64,000 nucleotides of DNA from Bryobacterales bacterium (GTDB taxonomy: Bacteria > Acidobacteriota > Terriglobia > Bryobacterales > Bryobacteraceae). The notes beneath the pieces are model-generated. The model ran no database searches. It saw only the letters and a program-made list of their open reading frames with translations, and was not told the origin of the DNA. Below are positions 1-9,274 of this stretch, one piece after another (within the stretch, counting starts at the first letter, position 1; every line of letters starts with the position of its first letter). The position numbers and the translations under genes were made by a program. The stretch lies in contig JADLDI010000153.1 in the NCBI GenBank assembly GCA_020846745.1, forward strand, positions 39,395-103,394, given 5' to 3'.

Positions 1-2
1 CC

Positions 3-2672
3 CAGCCGGGCACATTCCCGCTTACGTTCGCCGTCAAAGACACGCAGAATGTCACCACCAGCCGATCGTGCACGATCGATGTGGCGCCCGCTCCCCCCGT
101 GCTGTCCTGTCCGGCGGGTTCAGCCGCCTTCAACCGGCCTTACTCGTCGAGCGTCGGTGTTAGCGGCATCCCGCCCTATTCAAACTTCTCGGTGACAGGT
201 CCACTACCGTATGGTTTGAGCCTGAACCCCTCCACCGGCACACTGATCGGCACACCCCAGCAGTCCGGCTCGTTCCAGGTGACATTCTCGGCGCGAGACA
301 CCACCGGACTCACCGGATCCCGTGCCTGCACGATTCAGGTTGCGCCGCCTCCTTTGGCGCTTGCCTGTCCTGCCGTCGACGGTACGGTGAACGTATCGTA
401 CGCGTCCGGTATCGCCGCCAATGGCGGGACGTCGCCGTATCAGTATTCGATGGCCGGCGGCACAATCCCGCCGGGGCTGGACTTTAACCCAGTAACCGGA
501 CTCATCACCGGATCGCCCACCTCGGCAGGATCGTATGCCGCCGATTTCCGGGTGACGGATTCGACCCATGGGTCGGTGGTGACCACCTGCCCCTTCCGCA
601 TTCAAACGCCGGGTCCGGGCTTCCGTGTTCTGGGCACGTGCACCGCAGTTCCCTACGCGTTCGGCGCCGGCGTCCGGATCAATCTTACCGCCGCCGGAGG
701 TGATGGAGGGTACGTTTTCAAGCTTGTAAGTCCCGACTGGATGAGACTGGAGGAATCGCTCGGCCAGTTCAGTGCGGCCGGAGTGGCCCCGTCGCCCGGC
801 CAGTACACCCTATCCGCCACCGCGACGGACGAAACAGGCAGGCAGGCGTCGTTCAGTTGTCCGATCCGAGTCGCGGAGCTATTGGAAATAAAAGGGAGCT
901 GTCCCGCCGCCACGCTCCAGGCCGGCAATACCCTGTCGATTCCGCTGGCGGCCACTGGCGGGCAGCAGCCCTATAACTGGAAGCTCGATGGCCCCTCGTG
1001 GCTGCGTCTGGCGGCAACAAACGGAGCCGCCAACGAGATCTTCGGCACACCACCGGTCACGGGCAACTTCGACTTGTCCGCAACGGTGACCGACAGTATC
1101 AACTCAAAGCCGCCCACGTTTGCCTGCACGATTCGTGTTCCGACGGGCGGAACCCAAATCACCGCGACACCCGGATGTCCGGCCGGTAAAGTACCCGCCT
1201 TGCAGGGCTATCAGCAGAACTTCACGGCGAACGGGCAGAACGCGCAGAACTTCGTTTGGACCTTGACCGGGCCGCCGTGGATGACGCTCGGAACGTCCGC
1301 CGGTCCGGCAACTTCCATCAGCGGGACCATTCCCGCCGAGGGCGGCACGTTCGCATACACCATAACGGTTCGCGACCCGGCCAGCAACCAGCAGACCAGC
1401 TTCTCGTGCCAGTTCGATACCCTTCCCGCCTTACGCGTCACGGCGTCGATGCCGCCGCTCGTGCAGGGCCAGAGTTTTTCGACCAACCTCGAGGTAGTGG
1501 GAGGCCAGGGGCCATTCACATGGAAAATCAACGGACCGGGTTGGATCACGCTCGGTTCCTCCACCACCGGCCCGCTCACTACTCTGTCGGGCGTGCCGCC
1601 CAACACAGATGCGTTCAGTTGCATTGTGACCGTGACAGACTCGGCCGGATCGGCTCCGGCGACCTTCAACTGCGGAGGTACGGTCCGGCAGCCGGCCTTG
1701 AAACTGGAACAGACGGGGGCCTGTCCTGCTGAGCCGATCATTCTCGGCCAGAACTTTTCCGCCACGCTGCGGGCGACAGGCGGCGACGGGAACTATCGCT
1801 GGACAGTTACCGGCCCAGGGTGGCTGAAACCCTCCGCCACCACCGGGCCGAGCATCACTATCTCAGGCGTGCCCGATCTCGTGGGCAACTTCGACTACTC
1901 GGCGCAGGTCTCCGATGGTGCGAACACCAGCGAGACACTGCGCTGCACGCTCGTCGTCAACCCTCCGACCATTCCGACCATCGGCATTATCGGCCTCAAT
2001 CTCGGCGGCGATGTGCTGCAGGAGATCACCGCCGGGGTGCAACTGGCAGGTCCCGCGCCGGTGCGGGTCGAGGCGAACGTTGAGCTGATCTTCGAACCAT
2101 CCGCGTTTGGAGCCACGGACAACCCACAGGTTCAGTTTCTTGAGACTGGGGCGACCAACGGCGGCCGTCAGTTTAAATTCATTATTGAAGCGGGCCAAAC
2201 CACGTCCAGCCTGGCGCGCATACGTCCGGGCACGATGTCCGGTGCATTGCGTCTGCGCGTAATCTCGCTGGTGGTCGGCGGGCGTGACGTTTTGGGCGCC
2301 TCCCGCCCGTCGCGCGAAACGAGTGTGCCAAAGCTTCGTCCGTTCATCACCGACGTCCAGTTCACGAATGAGTCGGATACGGGCTTTACCATGGTGATTA
2401 CCGGATTTTCCACGCCGCGGGACATGATCACCGGAACCGTGACCTTCCTGCCGCGGGCAGGCGCCACGCTAACCGGGACGACTACGTTTACGGTTCAGCT
2501 TGCGGACGTATTCCGAAGCTACTACTCAACCGCAGCGTCGCAAATCGCCGGCAGTACCTTCATGCTCCGGTTGCCCGCTACGATCACCGGCAACAAGGCC
2601 GATATCGGTGGCGTCACCATCAAGCTCTCGAATTCGGCCGGCGATTCCGACCCGTTCACCAAGTCCCGCTAA
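3..2672 (+). CDS. Secreted Ig-like repeat protein, 5' end outside window
   Basis: The reading frame is open from base 3, so the start lies upstream of the window; the GTG at 81 is internal. What is visible is seven full copies and one partial copy of a roughly 75-90 residue repeat of the putative-Ig (He_PIG-like) type. Typical features are 'GG..PY.W...GP.WL', a short G-x-P turn and 'VTDS/ARD' strands. Most copies carry one Cys near the start and one near the end, which suggests a disulfide per domain. The last ~240 residues are non-repetitive and of unknown fold. No membrane anchor or sorting signal is seen at the C-terminus. Proteins of this kind are usually extracellular and act in adhesion or matrix binding; no specific ligand can be inferred. 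It converges with the GH31-like gene, 9 bases away. Confidence 0.85.
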   Translation, partial: QPGTFPLTFAVKDTQNVTTSRSCTIDVAPAPPVLSCPAGSAAFNRPYSSSVGVSGIPPYSNFSVTGPLPYGLSLNPSTGTLIGTPQQSGSFQVTFSARDTTGLTGSRACTIQVAPPPLALACPAVDGTVNVSYASGIAANGGTSPYQYSMAGGTIPPGLDFNPVTGLITGSPTSAGSYAADFRVTDSTHGSVVTTCPFRIQTPGPGFRVLGTCTAVPYAFGAGVRINLTAAGGDGGYVFKLVSPDWMRLEESLGQFSAAGVAPSPGQYTLSATATDETGRQASFSCPIRVAELLEIKGSCPAATLQAGNTLSIPLAATGGQQPYNWKLDGPSWLRLAATNGAANEIFGTPPVTGNFDLSATVTDSINSKPPTFACTIRVPTGGTQITATPGCPAGKVPALQGYQQNFTANGQNAQNFVWTLTGPPWMTLGTSAGPATSISGTIPAEGGTFAYTITVRDPASNQQTSFSCQFDTLPALRVTASMPPLVQGQSFSTNLEVVGGQGPFTWKINGPGWITLGSSTTGPLTTLSGVPPNTDAFSCIVTVTDSAGSAPATFNCGGTVRQPALKLEQTGACPAEPIILGQNFSATLRATGGDGNYRWTVTGPGWLKPSATTGPSITISGVPDLVGNFDYSAQVSDGANTSETLRCTLVVNPPTIPTIGIIGLNLGGDVLQEITAGVQLAGPAPVRVEANVELIFEPSAFGATDNPQVQFLETGATNGGRQFKFIIEAGQTTSSLARIRPGTMSGALRLRVISLVVGGRDVLGASRPSRETSVPKLRPFITDVQFTNESDTGFTMVITGFSTPRDMITGTVTFLPRAGATLTGTTTFTVQLADVFRSYYSTAASQIAGSTFMLRLPATITGNKADIGGVTIKLSNSAGDSDPFTKSR

Positions 2673-2681
2673 CGAAGAAGC

Positions 2682-4106
2682 TTAGAGCGGGTCTGTTAAT
2701 TGAATATTCAGGATCACGTCCGAATCCGCCTTGGCCTTCACACGGCTGCGTAAGGTGCGCGTGTTGCGGTCGTACCGCGCATCGGCATTTGGCGCCGGCA
2801 CGGGTTCGCTCACCTGGTGGACCACCCACTCGTACTCACGGTCCACCAGCGATTCGATCTCCAACCGCAGCAGATCTCCGGCGGGGCTGGCGTGGACCTG
2901 CGACGGCAGATCGAACCCAGGCTCCGCAATAAAGAACTCCGCGCCCAAGCGTGGATAGTAGTGCAACTCCATCACCTCTCCGGCCGTCACCACCGGGATG
3001 ATTGTTCCGTTGTGAACCATCGGGCATCCCGCTTTGGGGGCCGGAACCGCTTGCCGGCCCTTCGACTGTTCGCCGGTACAGAAGTTAGTCCATAGGCCGC
3101 GCGGCAGATAGACTTTATCGCCCACACTGAACAGCAGTTCGTCGCCGATCATGAAGGTTCGCGTTTCGGTCCACGCCTGTTTGTCTTCGGGGTAGTTCAT
3201 CGCAAGCGGACGGTACATGGGCAGCCCCCGATCGCGGCTCTCTTTCAGATAGGTGTAGAGATACGGCACCCAAGGCGCGCGCTCTTTCAGCCCTGGCGCA
3301 TTGATAATGGGCCAGAACGCCGCCATCGGACCCGGCACTTTCCTGACATCGATCACCGGCGCCATGATGGCGGAAAAGCTCGCATGGTTCAGAACACGGG
3401 CCAGTTGTGGAAGCGACTCGATGCCGAGGTCCGGCGCATAGGGGGGCATGCGGCCGGAGCCGTCGACGTACCAGGGCGATAGCGGTGCAATCGATCCGAC
3501 CGTACCGAGATGCTCCGTCAGGATCTCCTTGGGCGTCGGGCCGTAGTAGAAGAAGTACTCCAGGCGCTGGGCGAGCGGTCCGGCGACGCGTGGGTTCTTC
3601 CCCAATTCGAAATGGTAGGCCCCGGGTACGCCGAAGAAAAGGCCGTACCCGGCGCTCGATAACAGCAGGGGACGTGTGGTGGCGATCGTCTGGCCGCGGA
3701 TGTCGAGAGCTTCCTGGTCGCGCGGTCCGAGCCCGTAGAACTGCTCATCCGCGGCAGGAGCCCAGCCGAACCCCGACGGGACGGCAGCCTCGCGGAACAG
3801 AAGCTTGGGTGTACGGACGGTGTAAACGGTCGCCAGGCCGGTGGTCGTGTCGACTTCTACGCGCAGGTAGGTCGTGCGGAACTCGACCATGCCCGGCTTG
3901 CGGGTCACCGTGACCTCAACTTTTTCCTGAGGTTCCGGCCGACTGGCGCACACGGCTGTCGGACAGCGCTGCAACCGGAACGTGGACGCAGAAAGGAACT
4001 CGACTTCCGCCGTGCCGCGCGCCAACTCTAACTCTGTGGTGTTCTTGCGGGGGGCCGCTGAAGCAGTCGCAGCCAGTATGAGGAAAGATAGAAGCGCGAA
4101 TCTCAC
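2682..4106 (-). CDS. Degenerate GH31-family (alpha-glucosidase-like) secreted protein
   Basis: The product has 474 residues with a cleavable signal peptide ('LLSFLILAATASAAP'). The N-terminal half matches the GH31 galactose-mutarotase-like domain ('YGLGPRDQEALDIRGQ', 'GYGLFFGVPGAYHFELG'). The C-terminal half matches the post-barrel part ('LPMYRPLAMNYPEDKQAW', 'FMIGDELLFSV'). The region between them, which in GH31 enzymes holds the catalytic (beta/alpha)8 barrel and a W-x-D-M-type nucleophile motif, is only about 70-80 residues and no nucleophile motif is visible. Active GH31 enzymes are usually 650-900 residues. The gene is therefore probably a non-catalytic relative or an internally deleted enzyme, although the frame is intact. 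It overlaps the upstream peptidase by 4 bases (ATGA), so the two are probably translationally coupled. Confidence 0.75.
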   Translation of the reverse strand: MRFALLSFLILAATASAAPRKNTTELELARGTAEVEFLSASTFRLQRCPTAVCASRPEPQEKVEVTVTRKPGMVEFRTTYLRVEVDTTTGLATVYTVRTPKLLFREAAVPSGFGWAPAADEQFYGLGPRDQEALDIRGQTIATTRPLLLSSAGYGLFFGVPGAYHFELGKNPRVAGPLAQRLEYFFYYGPTPKEILTEHLGTVGSIAPLSPWYVDGSGRMPPYAPDLGIESLPQLARVLNHASFSAIMAPVIDVRKVPGPMAAFWPIINAPGLKERAPWVPYLYTYLKESRDRGLPMYRPLAMNYPEDKQAWTETRTFMIGDELLFSVGDKVYLPRGLWTNFCTGEQSKGRQAVPAPKAGCPMVHNGTIIPVVTAGEVMELHYYPRLGAEFFIAEPGFDLPSQVHASPAGDLLRLEIESLVDREYEWVVHQVSEPVPAPNADARYDRNTRTLRSRVKAKADSDVILNIQLTDPL

Positions 4107-5278
4107 AGGACCGGCACCAACTCCCGCTGCTGCTCACCCGTAACGCGCGCCTCGCGTTCGCCCACGTACACGTTCACCTCGCTGCGAATGCCAAAATGCG
4201 GCAGGTAGATGCCCGGCTCTACAGAGAAGCATGTGCCCGGAATGATGCGCCGCTCGTCGTGCGTCTCCAGGTTGTCCATATTGGCGCCCGATCCGTGCAC
4301 GTCGCGCCCGATCGAATGGCCCGTGCGGTGAACAAAGAACTCGCCATAGCCGCGGCCGGCAATGTAGCCGCGCGTTGCATCATCCACCTGGTATCCCATC
4401 AGCGGCTCGCGAGCATGGACGGCGTCCTGCACGCGCTTCACCCCGGCATCGCGAGCGTCGCGCACGATCTCGAATACCTTCACCACCTCGTCCGGCACTT
4501 GCGACCCGACGAAGCCGGTCCACGTGATGTCGTAGTAGACGGCATCGGCGCCATCCTTTAGCTTCGCCCACAGATCGATCAGCACCACATCGCCGGGACG
4601 GATCGGGTCGCTTAGTGCGGCGGCCGGTTCATAGTGTGGATTGGAGGCATTCGCGTTCACAGCCACAATCGGACCGTGATCGGTCTCGAGGCCGCTGCGT
4701 TCAAACGCCTGCAGGATGTACTGCTGGATCTCAAACTCAGTGACACCCTGGTTACGCTTGAGGCGCGAGCCGATTTCTTCAAAAGCCGATCGGCGCACCT
4801 TGTCAACCTTCCGGCCGGCTTCCATATGTGATTCCAACTGGGCGTCGGTCCAGCGCGCTTCGAAGTATTGGACGAGGTCGGCGGACGTGACGACGTCGAC
4901 ACCGAGGCGGCGCACCAGTTCCACAGTCCCTGCATCCACCATGGCGACATAGGGGACGGCGCATAGTGGGGAGTACTGCATAGCGACCGTCTTGCAGCCT
5001 GACAGCAAGTGCCGCAGGCCTTCCGTCTGCGTCTGCCAGCCGGAATACACATTCTTGGCGCCCGGCAGCACGTCGAGCATGGTCGGCTCCACACGATGTA
5101 CCAACGCCCGCGGTTCGCCTTCGGCGGGCACCAGGTAGTACCAGCGGCGCGTCACATGGCGGGGCGGCCGGAACTCGAGGATTCGATAGGCGAGCGGGTC
5201 GCGCTCATGGTGATCGAAGAAAAGCCAGCCGTCCAGGCCCTGTTCGCGAAGTGCGCTCTGAATCTCAGTGAGCCGCAT
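4103..5278 (-). CDS. M24-family metallopeptidase (Xaa-Pro aminopeptidase-like)
   Basis: The 391-residue protein has a creatinase-type N-terminal domain (about 1-150) and a pita-bread M24 domain (about 155-391). The five metal ligands of the family can be assigned: D235 ('LIDLWAK'), D250 ('YYDITW'), H321 ('HRTGHSIG'), E354 ('SVEPGIY') and E367 ('RSEVNV'). H215 in 'NPHYEP' matches the catalytic His. The expected role is release of N-terminal residues preceding proline from peptides in the cytoplasm (no signal peptide). It lies between a symporter gene (14-base overlap) and the GH31-like gene (4-base overlap). The operon suggests uptake of a small solute followed by hydrolysis, but the substrate is unknown. 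Confidence 0.88.
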   Translation of the reverse strand: MRLTEIQSALREQGLDGWLFFDHHERDPLAYRILEFRPPRHVTRRWYYLVPAEGEPRALVHRVEPTMLDVLPGAKNVYSGWQTQTEGLRHLLSGCKTVAMQYSPLCAVPYVAMVDAGTVELVRRLGVDVVTSADLVQYFEARWTDAQLESHMEAGRKVDKVRRSAFEEIGSRLKRNQGVTEFEIQQYILQAFERSGLETDHGPIVAVNANASNPHYEPAAALSDPIRPGDVVLIDLWAKLKDGADAVYYDITWTGFVGSQVPDEVVKVFEIVRDARDAGVKRVQDAVHAREPLMGYQVDDATRGYIAGRGYGEFFVHRTGHSIGRDVHGSGANMDNLETHDERRIIPGTCFSVEPGIYLPHFGIRSEVNVYVGEREARVTGEQQRELVPVL

Positions 5279-6680
5279 CGGTCGCCTCCGTTGTTGCGAA
5301 AAATGGATCTACTTTGTCAGCATTCGGTGCGGGCGTCAGCAGGCTCACCAGCACCAGGCTCGCTACCGACGCGCCAAGCGCCGGGTATACCGCGTCGATG
5401 TTCGTGGGTCCGAGCAATTGCCAGCTCACGGTGACCACCGTTCCGAGGATGATCGACGCGATAGCGCCCGCTGTCGTCGCGCGGCGCCAGAAGAACACCG
5501 CCATCACCGATGGCGTGACGGCCGCGCCGTACACGGTGTACGCATAAAGCGCCGCCTTAAGAATCGACTCGAAGTGGCTCGCCTGCAACAGCGCAAACAG
5601 CCCAAGCAACACCACGATGATGCGCGACCAGATCAGGCTCTGCCGTTCTGTCGCCTGGCGGTTGATGAACCGCTCGTACACGTCGTGGATGATGTTGGTG
5701 GCCGGAGAAAAAAGGTAGTTGTTGGCGGTCGAGATCACCTTGGCGAAAATACCGCCCAGAAACAAGGCGCCCACTAGGGTCGGCAGTCCGAGACGCGCCG
5801 TGCTGGGCAGGATTTCGCGCGGGTTCTCCACCTTGAACAGGCTCGAGCCGATCACGGAGGTGGTCACCAGCAGGGTTTCGAGCAGTAATGTCCCGACAAT
5901 CCACCCGCCCACAGCCCACTTGGCGTCGCGCTCCGACCGTGCCGAGAAGAACTTCTGGTACATCCCCTGGTTGCCGATCAGCAACAGCATTGTCGGCAGC
6001 GTGAACCCCAGCGCCTGATCGAGCGTCAGCGGACCGAGAAGCGTGAAATGGTTCGCCGGCAGGTTCGCCTGCACGGTCGCCCAGCCGCCTGCGCGATCGA
6101 GCAGCAAGGGCACCGATACGATCACGATTACGGTCACCATACTGCCGATCACCAGGTCCAGGTACGCAACAGACGCCATGCCCGCGGCGGCCGTGAACGA
6201 GATGACGAACGCCGCGATGATATACATGCCGGCCGTCCGGTCAAGGTCCGGGAAGATCAGGTGGAGGATGTCGCCGCCGCCTTTGAACTGGTAGCTCGTA
6301 ATGACCGTATAGGAGATGACAATGGCGATGGTGCCGAGCACGCGGGCAACGGCGTTGTAGCGCGACTCCAAGAGATCCGGGACCGTGAACTGCGCAAAGC
6401 GGCGGGCACGTCCTGCAATCGCCGCAATCACCACCAATCCCAACCAGCCGCCCGCGGGTTGCCATAGAGCGGCGAAGCCGTTCCGGTAGGCGTTCTCGCC
6501 GCCGGCGAACAAACTCCCTGCCCCGATCCACGACGATAGCAGCGTAAACACCAGCACCGGCCAAGGCAGCTTGCGGCCGGCCACCAGAAAGTCGGCACGC
6601 CCGCGGATCGCCAGTGTTTTATAGACTGTGACGCCGGTCAGCAGCAGCACAACTAAGGCGAGGACGGCGACATAGACCAT
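5265..6680 (-). CDS. Sodium:solute symporter (SSS family)
   Basis: The 471-residue protein is hydrophobic throughout, with about 12-13 transmembrane segments. It carries SSS hallmarks near the N-terminus ('DFLVAGRKLPWPVLVFTLLS', 'SWIGAGSLFAGGENAY') and 'TVPDLLESRYN' after the second helix. It should import an organic solute with Na+. Family members transport sugars, proline, pantothenate or carboxylates, and the sequence does not decide which. It is the first gene of a three-gene minus-strand operon and overlaps the M24 peptidase by 14 bases. The rhodanese gene starts 64 bases away in the opposite direction, so both promoters must lie in that short gap. Confidence 0.9.
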   Translation of the reverse strand: MVYVAVLALVVLLLTGVTVYKTLAIRGRADFLVAGRKLPWPVLVFTLLSSWIGAGSLFAGGENAYRNGFAALWQPAGGWLGLVVIAAIAGRARRFAQFTVPDLLESRYNAVARVLGTIAIVISYTVITSYQFKGGGDILHLIFPDLDRTAGMYIIAAFVISFTAAAGMASVAYLDLVIGSMVTVIVIVSVPLLLDRAGGWATVQANLPANHFTLLGPLTLDQALGFTLPTMLLLIGNQGMYQKFFSARSERDAKWAVGGWIVGTLLLETLLVTTSVIGSSLFKVENPREILPSTARLGLPTLVGALFLGGIFAKVISTANNYLFSPATNIIHDVYERFINRQATERQSLIWSRIIVVLLGLFALLQASHFESILKAALYAYTVYGAAVTPSVMAVFFWRRATTAGAIASIILGTVVTVSWQLLGPTNIDAVYPALGASVASLVLVSLLTPAPNADKVDPFFATTEATDAAH

Positions 6681-6744
6681 TCGCCAAATTCTACCGCGCC
6701 GCCTGCGCCAAGCCCATCTGCGTTACGCTCGTAGCTAACTCACC

Positions 6745-7602
6745 ATGCGCGCGAATATGCTTGTCGCTTTACTTTCGCTCTGCCCGATGGTAACTGCCGA
6801 GACCCGTAGCCGGATGCTCACCACGGCACAGGATCTGGCTTCGCGGCTGAACCGGCCAGAGATTGTTGTCCTTCATGTCGGAACGGAAACGGACTACACG
6901 GAAGCCCACGTTCCCGGCGCACGCCTGCTGAAGCTAAGCGACGTCTCAAAGCAAGGCACAACCGGCCTGCGTGTCGAGATGCCTGGTGTTGATGCCTTGC
7001 GCGAGGCGCTGCTAAAAGTGGGGGTTCGCGACGGTTCATCCGTGGTCCTGTATGGCCCGAACATCGTGCAGACGGCCCGCGTCTGGTTCACCTTCGATTA
7101 CCTCGGATTGGGCGATAAAACGTCGATCCTCGACGGAGGCCTGGCGGCCTGGAAAACGGCAGGCCGGCAGGTATCGAAGGACGCGGCGCCGGCTCTCAAA
7201 GAAGGCGGCAAGCTGACGGTCCGCCCGAAGCCGGACCTGATCGTCGATTCCGCATGGATTAACAGCAAGCTCGCCGCGAAGAAGACGGCCATTGTAGACG
7301 CCCGCCTGCCTGAGTTCTATACCGGCGCGCAGCCCGGCAACGGCATGCCTCGCGCGGGACACATTCCGAGCGCCGTCAACGTGCCTTACAGCAGCCTCGT
7401 GGACAGCGACCAGCGGTTTCTCTCACCCGACGCCCTGCGCGCCAAACTGGGCGCTGCCGCGCCGCCGGTAGTCTACTGTCACATCGGCATGCAGGCCACA
7501 GTCGCCTACTTCGCCTCGCGCTACATCGGCTTGCACCCGCGCCTCTACGACGGTTCGTGGCAGGACTGGAGCCGTCGAACGGAGTTCCCGGTCGAGAAGT
7601 GA
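6745..7602 (+). CDS. Secreted two-domain rhodanese (sulfurtransferase)
   Basis: The 285-residue protein has a short signal peptide (cleavage probably near A18-E19) and two rhodanese domains. The inactive N-terminal domain covers about residues 25-145 and has the marker 'DGGLAAWKTAGR'. The catalytic domain covers about 165-285, with Cys245 in 'YCHIGMQA'. Thiosulfate and mercaptopyruvate sulfurtransferases carry six-residue active-site loops starting with Cys; the loop here, CHIGMQ, is neither the classic CRKGVT nor CGSGVT, so the donor is uncertain. The periplasmic location points to thiosulfate or detoxification chemistry rather than cytosolic cysteine metabolism. The gene is followed closely by rimO. 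Confidence 0.85.
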   Translation: MRANMLVALLSLCPMVTAETRSRMLTTAQDLASRLNRPEIVVLHVGTETDYTEAHVPGARLLKLSDVSKQGTTGLRVEMPGVDALREALLKVGVRDGSSVVLYGPNIVQTARVWFTFDYLGLGDKTSILDGGLAAWKTAGRQVSKDAAPALKEGGKLTVRPKPDLIVDSAWINSKLAAKKTAIVDARLPEFYTGAQPGNGMPRAGHIPSAVNVPYSSLVDSDQRFLSPDALRAKLGAAAPPVVYCHIGMQATVAYFASRYIGLHPRLYDGSWQDWSRRTEFPVEK

Positions 7603-7673
7603 CCGTCGGGGCCGGGCCGCAATGTTACCCTAAAAGTGTCCCCTCAGAAGGTTGCGGCAAGGATAACTCTGTC

Positions 7674-9086
7674 TTGAAGATCGGTTTCATCAGCTTGGGA
7701 TGTCCCAAGAACCTTGTAGACACGGAAGTGATGATGGGCCAGTTGACGGCCCGCGGCCATGAATTGACGCCGCGGCCGGAACAGGCCGAGGTCATCGTGG
7801 TGAACACCTGTTCGTTCATCGACCCCGCGAAGCAGGAGTCCGTCGACACGATCCTCGAGATGGCCGAGTTCAAGAAGACCGGCCAGGCCAAGCGCCTCGT
7901 CGTCGCCGGGTGCCTGGTGGAGCGCTACCGCGGCGACATCCGGAAAGACCTGCCCGAAGTCGACGCTCTGGTGGGTACCAACCAGGTGGAGCAGATCGTG
8001 GCCGCGTGCGAAGGCGATACCGTCAAAGCCGCTTCGTCCCCGTATCTCTATCACGACCTCACCCCCCGCGTCCTCTCTACTCCGCGCCACTTCGCCTACA
8101 TGAAGATCGCCGAGGGGTGCGACCATCCGTGCACTTTTTGCGTCATTCCGCAGTACCGCGGAGCGTTCCGTTCGCGACGGTTCGAGTCCGTGATCAGCGA
8201 GGCCACCCGGCTGTTTGAGCAAGGTGTCCGTGAGATCAACCTCATTGGGCAGGACACCACGTGCTACGGGGAGGACCTCGGGATCAAAGACGGCTTGGCG
8301 GCCTTGCTTGCGCGGCTCGCGAAGATCGAGACACCGTTCCCGAAGTGGGTCCGGTTCCTGTACGCCTATCCGAACCGGGTTACGCAACAACTGCTCGATA
8401 CCATCGCCGGCCACGACGCGCTGGTGAAGTACATCGACATGCCGTTGCAGCACTCGTCGCGCGATGTGCTGAAGCGCATGAAGCGCGGTTCCAATGGCGA
8501 CCAGTTCCTGAAGCTGCTGGAGCGCATTCGCCGGACCATACCGGGCGTCGCCATCCGGTCGTCGTTCATTGTCGGCTTCCCGGGCGAGACCGAGCAGGAC
8601 TTCGATGAGCTTTGCGGCTTCGTCAAAGCGGCTCAGTTCGACCGGTTAGGCGTGTTCTCCTATTCCGACGAAGACTCGAGCGCGAGCTTCCACCTGGATG
8701 GCAAGGTTGGCGCACGCACAATCAATACCCGTAAGCGCCGCCTGATGGCGATTCAGCGCAAGATCTCCAAAACGAACAACAAGCGCTTGATCGGCCGGCA
8801 GGTGGACGTGCTGGTGGAAGGTCCGTCGGAAGAAACCGACCTGCTGTGGCAGGGGCGTCTCGCCACGCAGGCACCCGATATCGACGGTGTCTGCCTCATC
8901 AACGACGATAATGGCCACCCGTTGCGCCCGGGCGAGATCCGCCGCGCGGAGATCACCGAAGCGCACGATTACGACCTGGTAGCGGGCATCATCGATGAGC
9001 CGGAAATGTCCTACCGCGGTCCGAACCGGCCGCTTTTTCCCATCCTGTCGAGCCACTCGTCATTACCCATTTCCCGGGGCCAATAG
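7674..9086 (+). CDS. rimO: Ribosomal protein S12 methylthiotransferase RimO
   Basis: This radical-SAM enzyme adds a methylthio group to the conserved aspartate of ribosomal protein S12. I chose the TTG at 7674 because the protein then begins 'MKIGFISLGCPKNLVDTE', the usual RimO N-terminus, with AAGG about 11 bases upstream. The open frame extends back to 7557 but overlaps the rhodanese gene and adds no conserved sequence. The UPF0004 domain carries Cys10, Cys46 and Cys80 for the auxiliary [4Fe-4S] cluster. The radical-SAM motif is C149-x3-C153-x2-C156 ('EGCDHPCTFC'), and a TRAM-like segment follows at about residues 375-440. At 470 residues it is slightly longer than usual because of a C-terminal tail. 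It starts a run of closely packed housekeeping genes. Confidence 0.95.
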   Translation: MKIGFISLGCPKNLVDTEVMMGQLTARGHELTPRPEQAEVIVVNTCSFIDPAKQESVDTILEMAEFKKTGQAKRLVVAGCLVERYRGDIRKDLPEVDALVGTNQVEQIVAACEGDTVKAASSPYLYHDLTPRVLSTPRHFAYMKIAEGCDHPCTFCVIPQYRGAFRSRRFESVISEATRLFEQGVREINLIGQDTTCYGEDLGIKDGLAALLARLAKIETPFPKWVRFLYAYPNRVTQQLLDTIAGHDALVKYIDMPLQHSSRDVLKRMKRGSNGDQFLKLLERIRRTIPGVAIRSSFIVGFPGETEQDFDELCGFVKAAQFDRLGVFSYSDEDSSASFHLDGKVGARTINTRKRRLMAIQRKISKTNNKRLIGRQVDVLVEGPSEETDLLWQGRLATQAPDIDGVCLINDDNGHPLRPGEIRRAEITEAHDYDLVAGIIDEPEMSYRGPNRPLFPILSSHSSLPISRGQ

Positions 9087-9091
9087 AAGCC

Positions 9092-9274
9092 ATGCGCTGC
9101 CCTGTGTGCAAAAAGCCCGTCACCATGGATTCGCCCGGCATGCCGTTCTGCAGCGAGCGGTGCCGGCTTTTGGACTTGGGGGCCTGGGCCTCGGAAAAGT
9201 ATGTGATCTCGACGCCCTACGAGGACTCCGACGACAACGAGATCCCGGAGCCGCCTGAAGACGATGACTTTTAA
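9092..9274 (+). CDS. yacG: DNA gyrase inhibitor YacG, zinc-binding
   Basis: This 60-residue protein has the YacG zinc finger C3-x2-C6 ... C20-x3-C24 and the family signature 'PFCSERCRLLDLGAWASEKY', followed by a short acidic tail. In E. coli YacG binds GyrB and inhibits gyrase. It begins 5 bases after rimO and overlaps pgpA by 11 bases, so it is co-translated with its neighbours. Confidence 0.93.
   Translation: MRCPVCKKPVTMDSPGMPFCSERCRLLDLGAWASEKYVISTPYEDSDDNEIPEPPEDDDF

Noticed and set aside
7557..7673. N-terminal extension of rimO from a GTG at 7557
   Set aside because: It overlaps the rhodanese gene and adds residues not found in RimO; TTG 7674 gives the canonical start.
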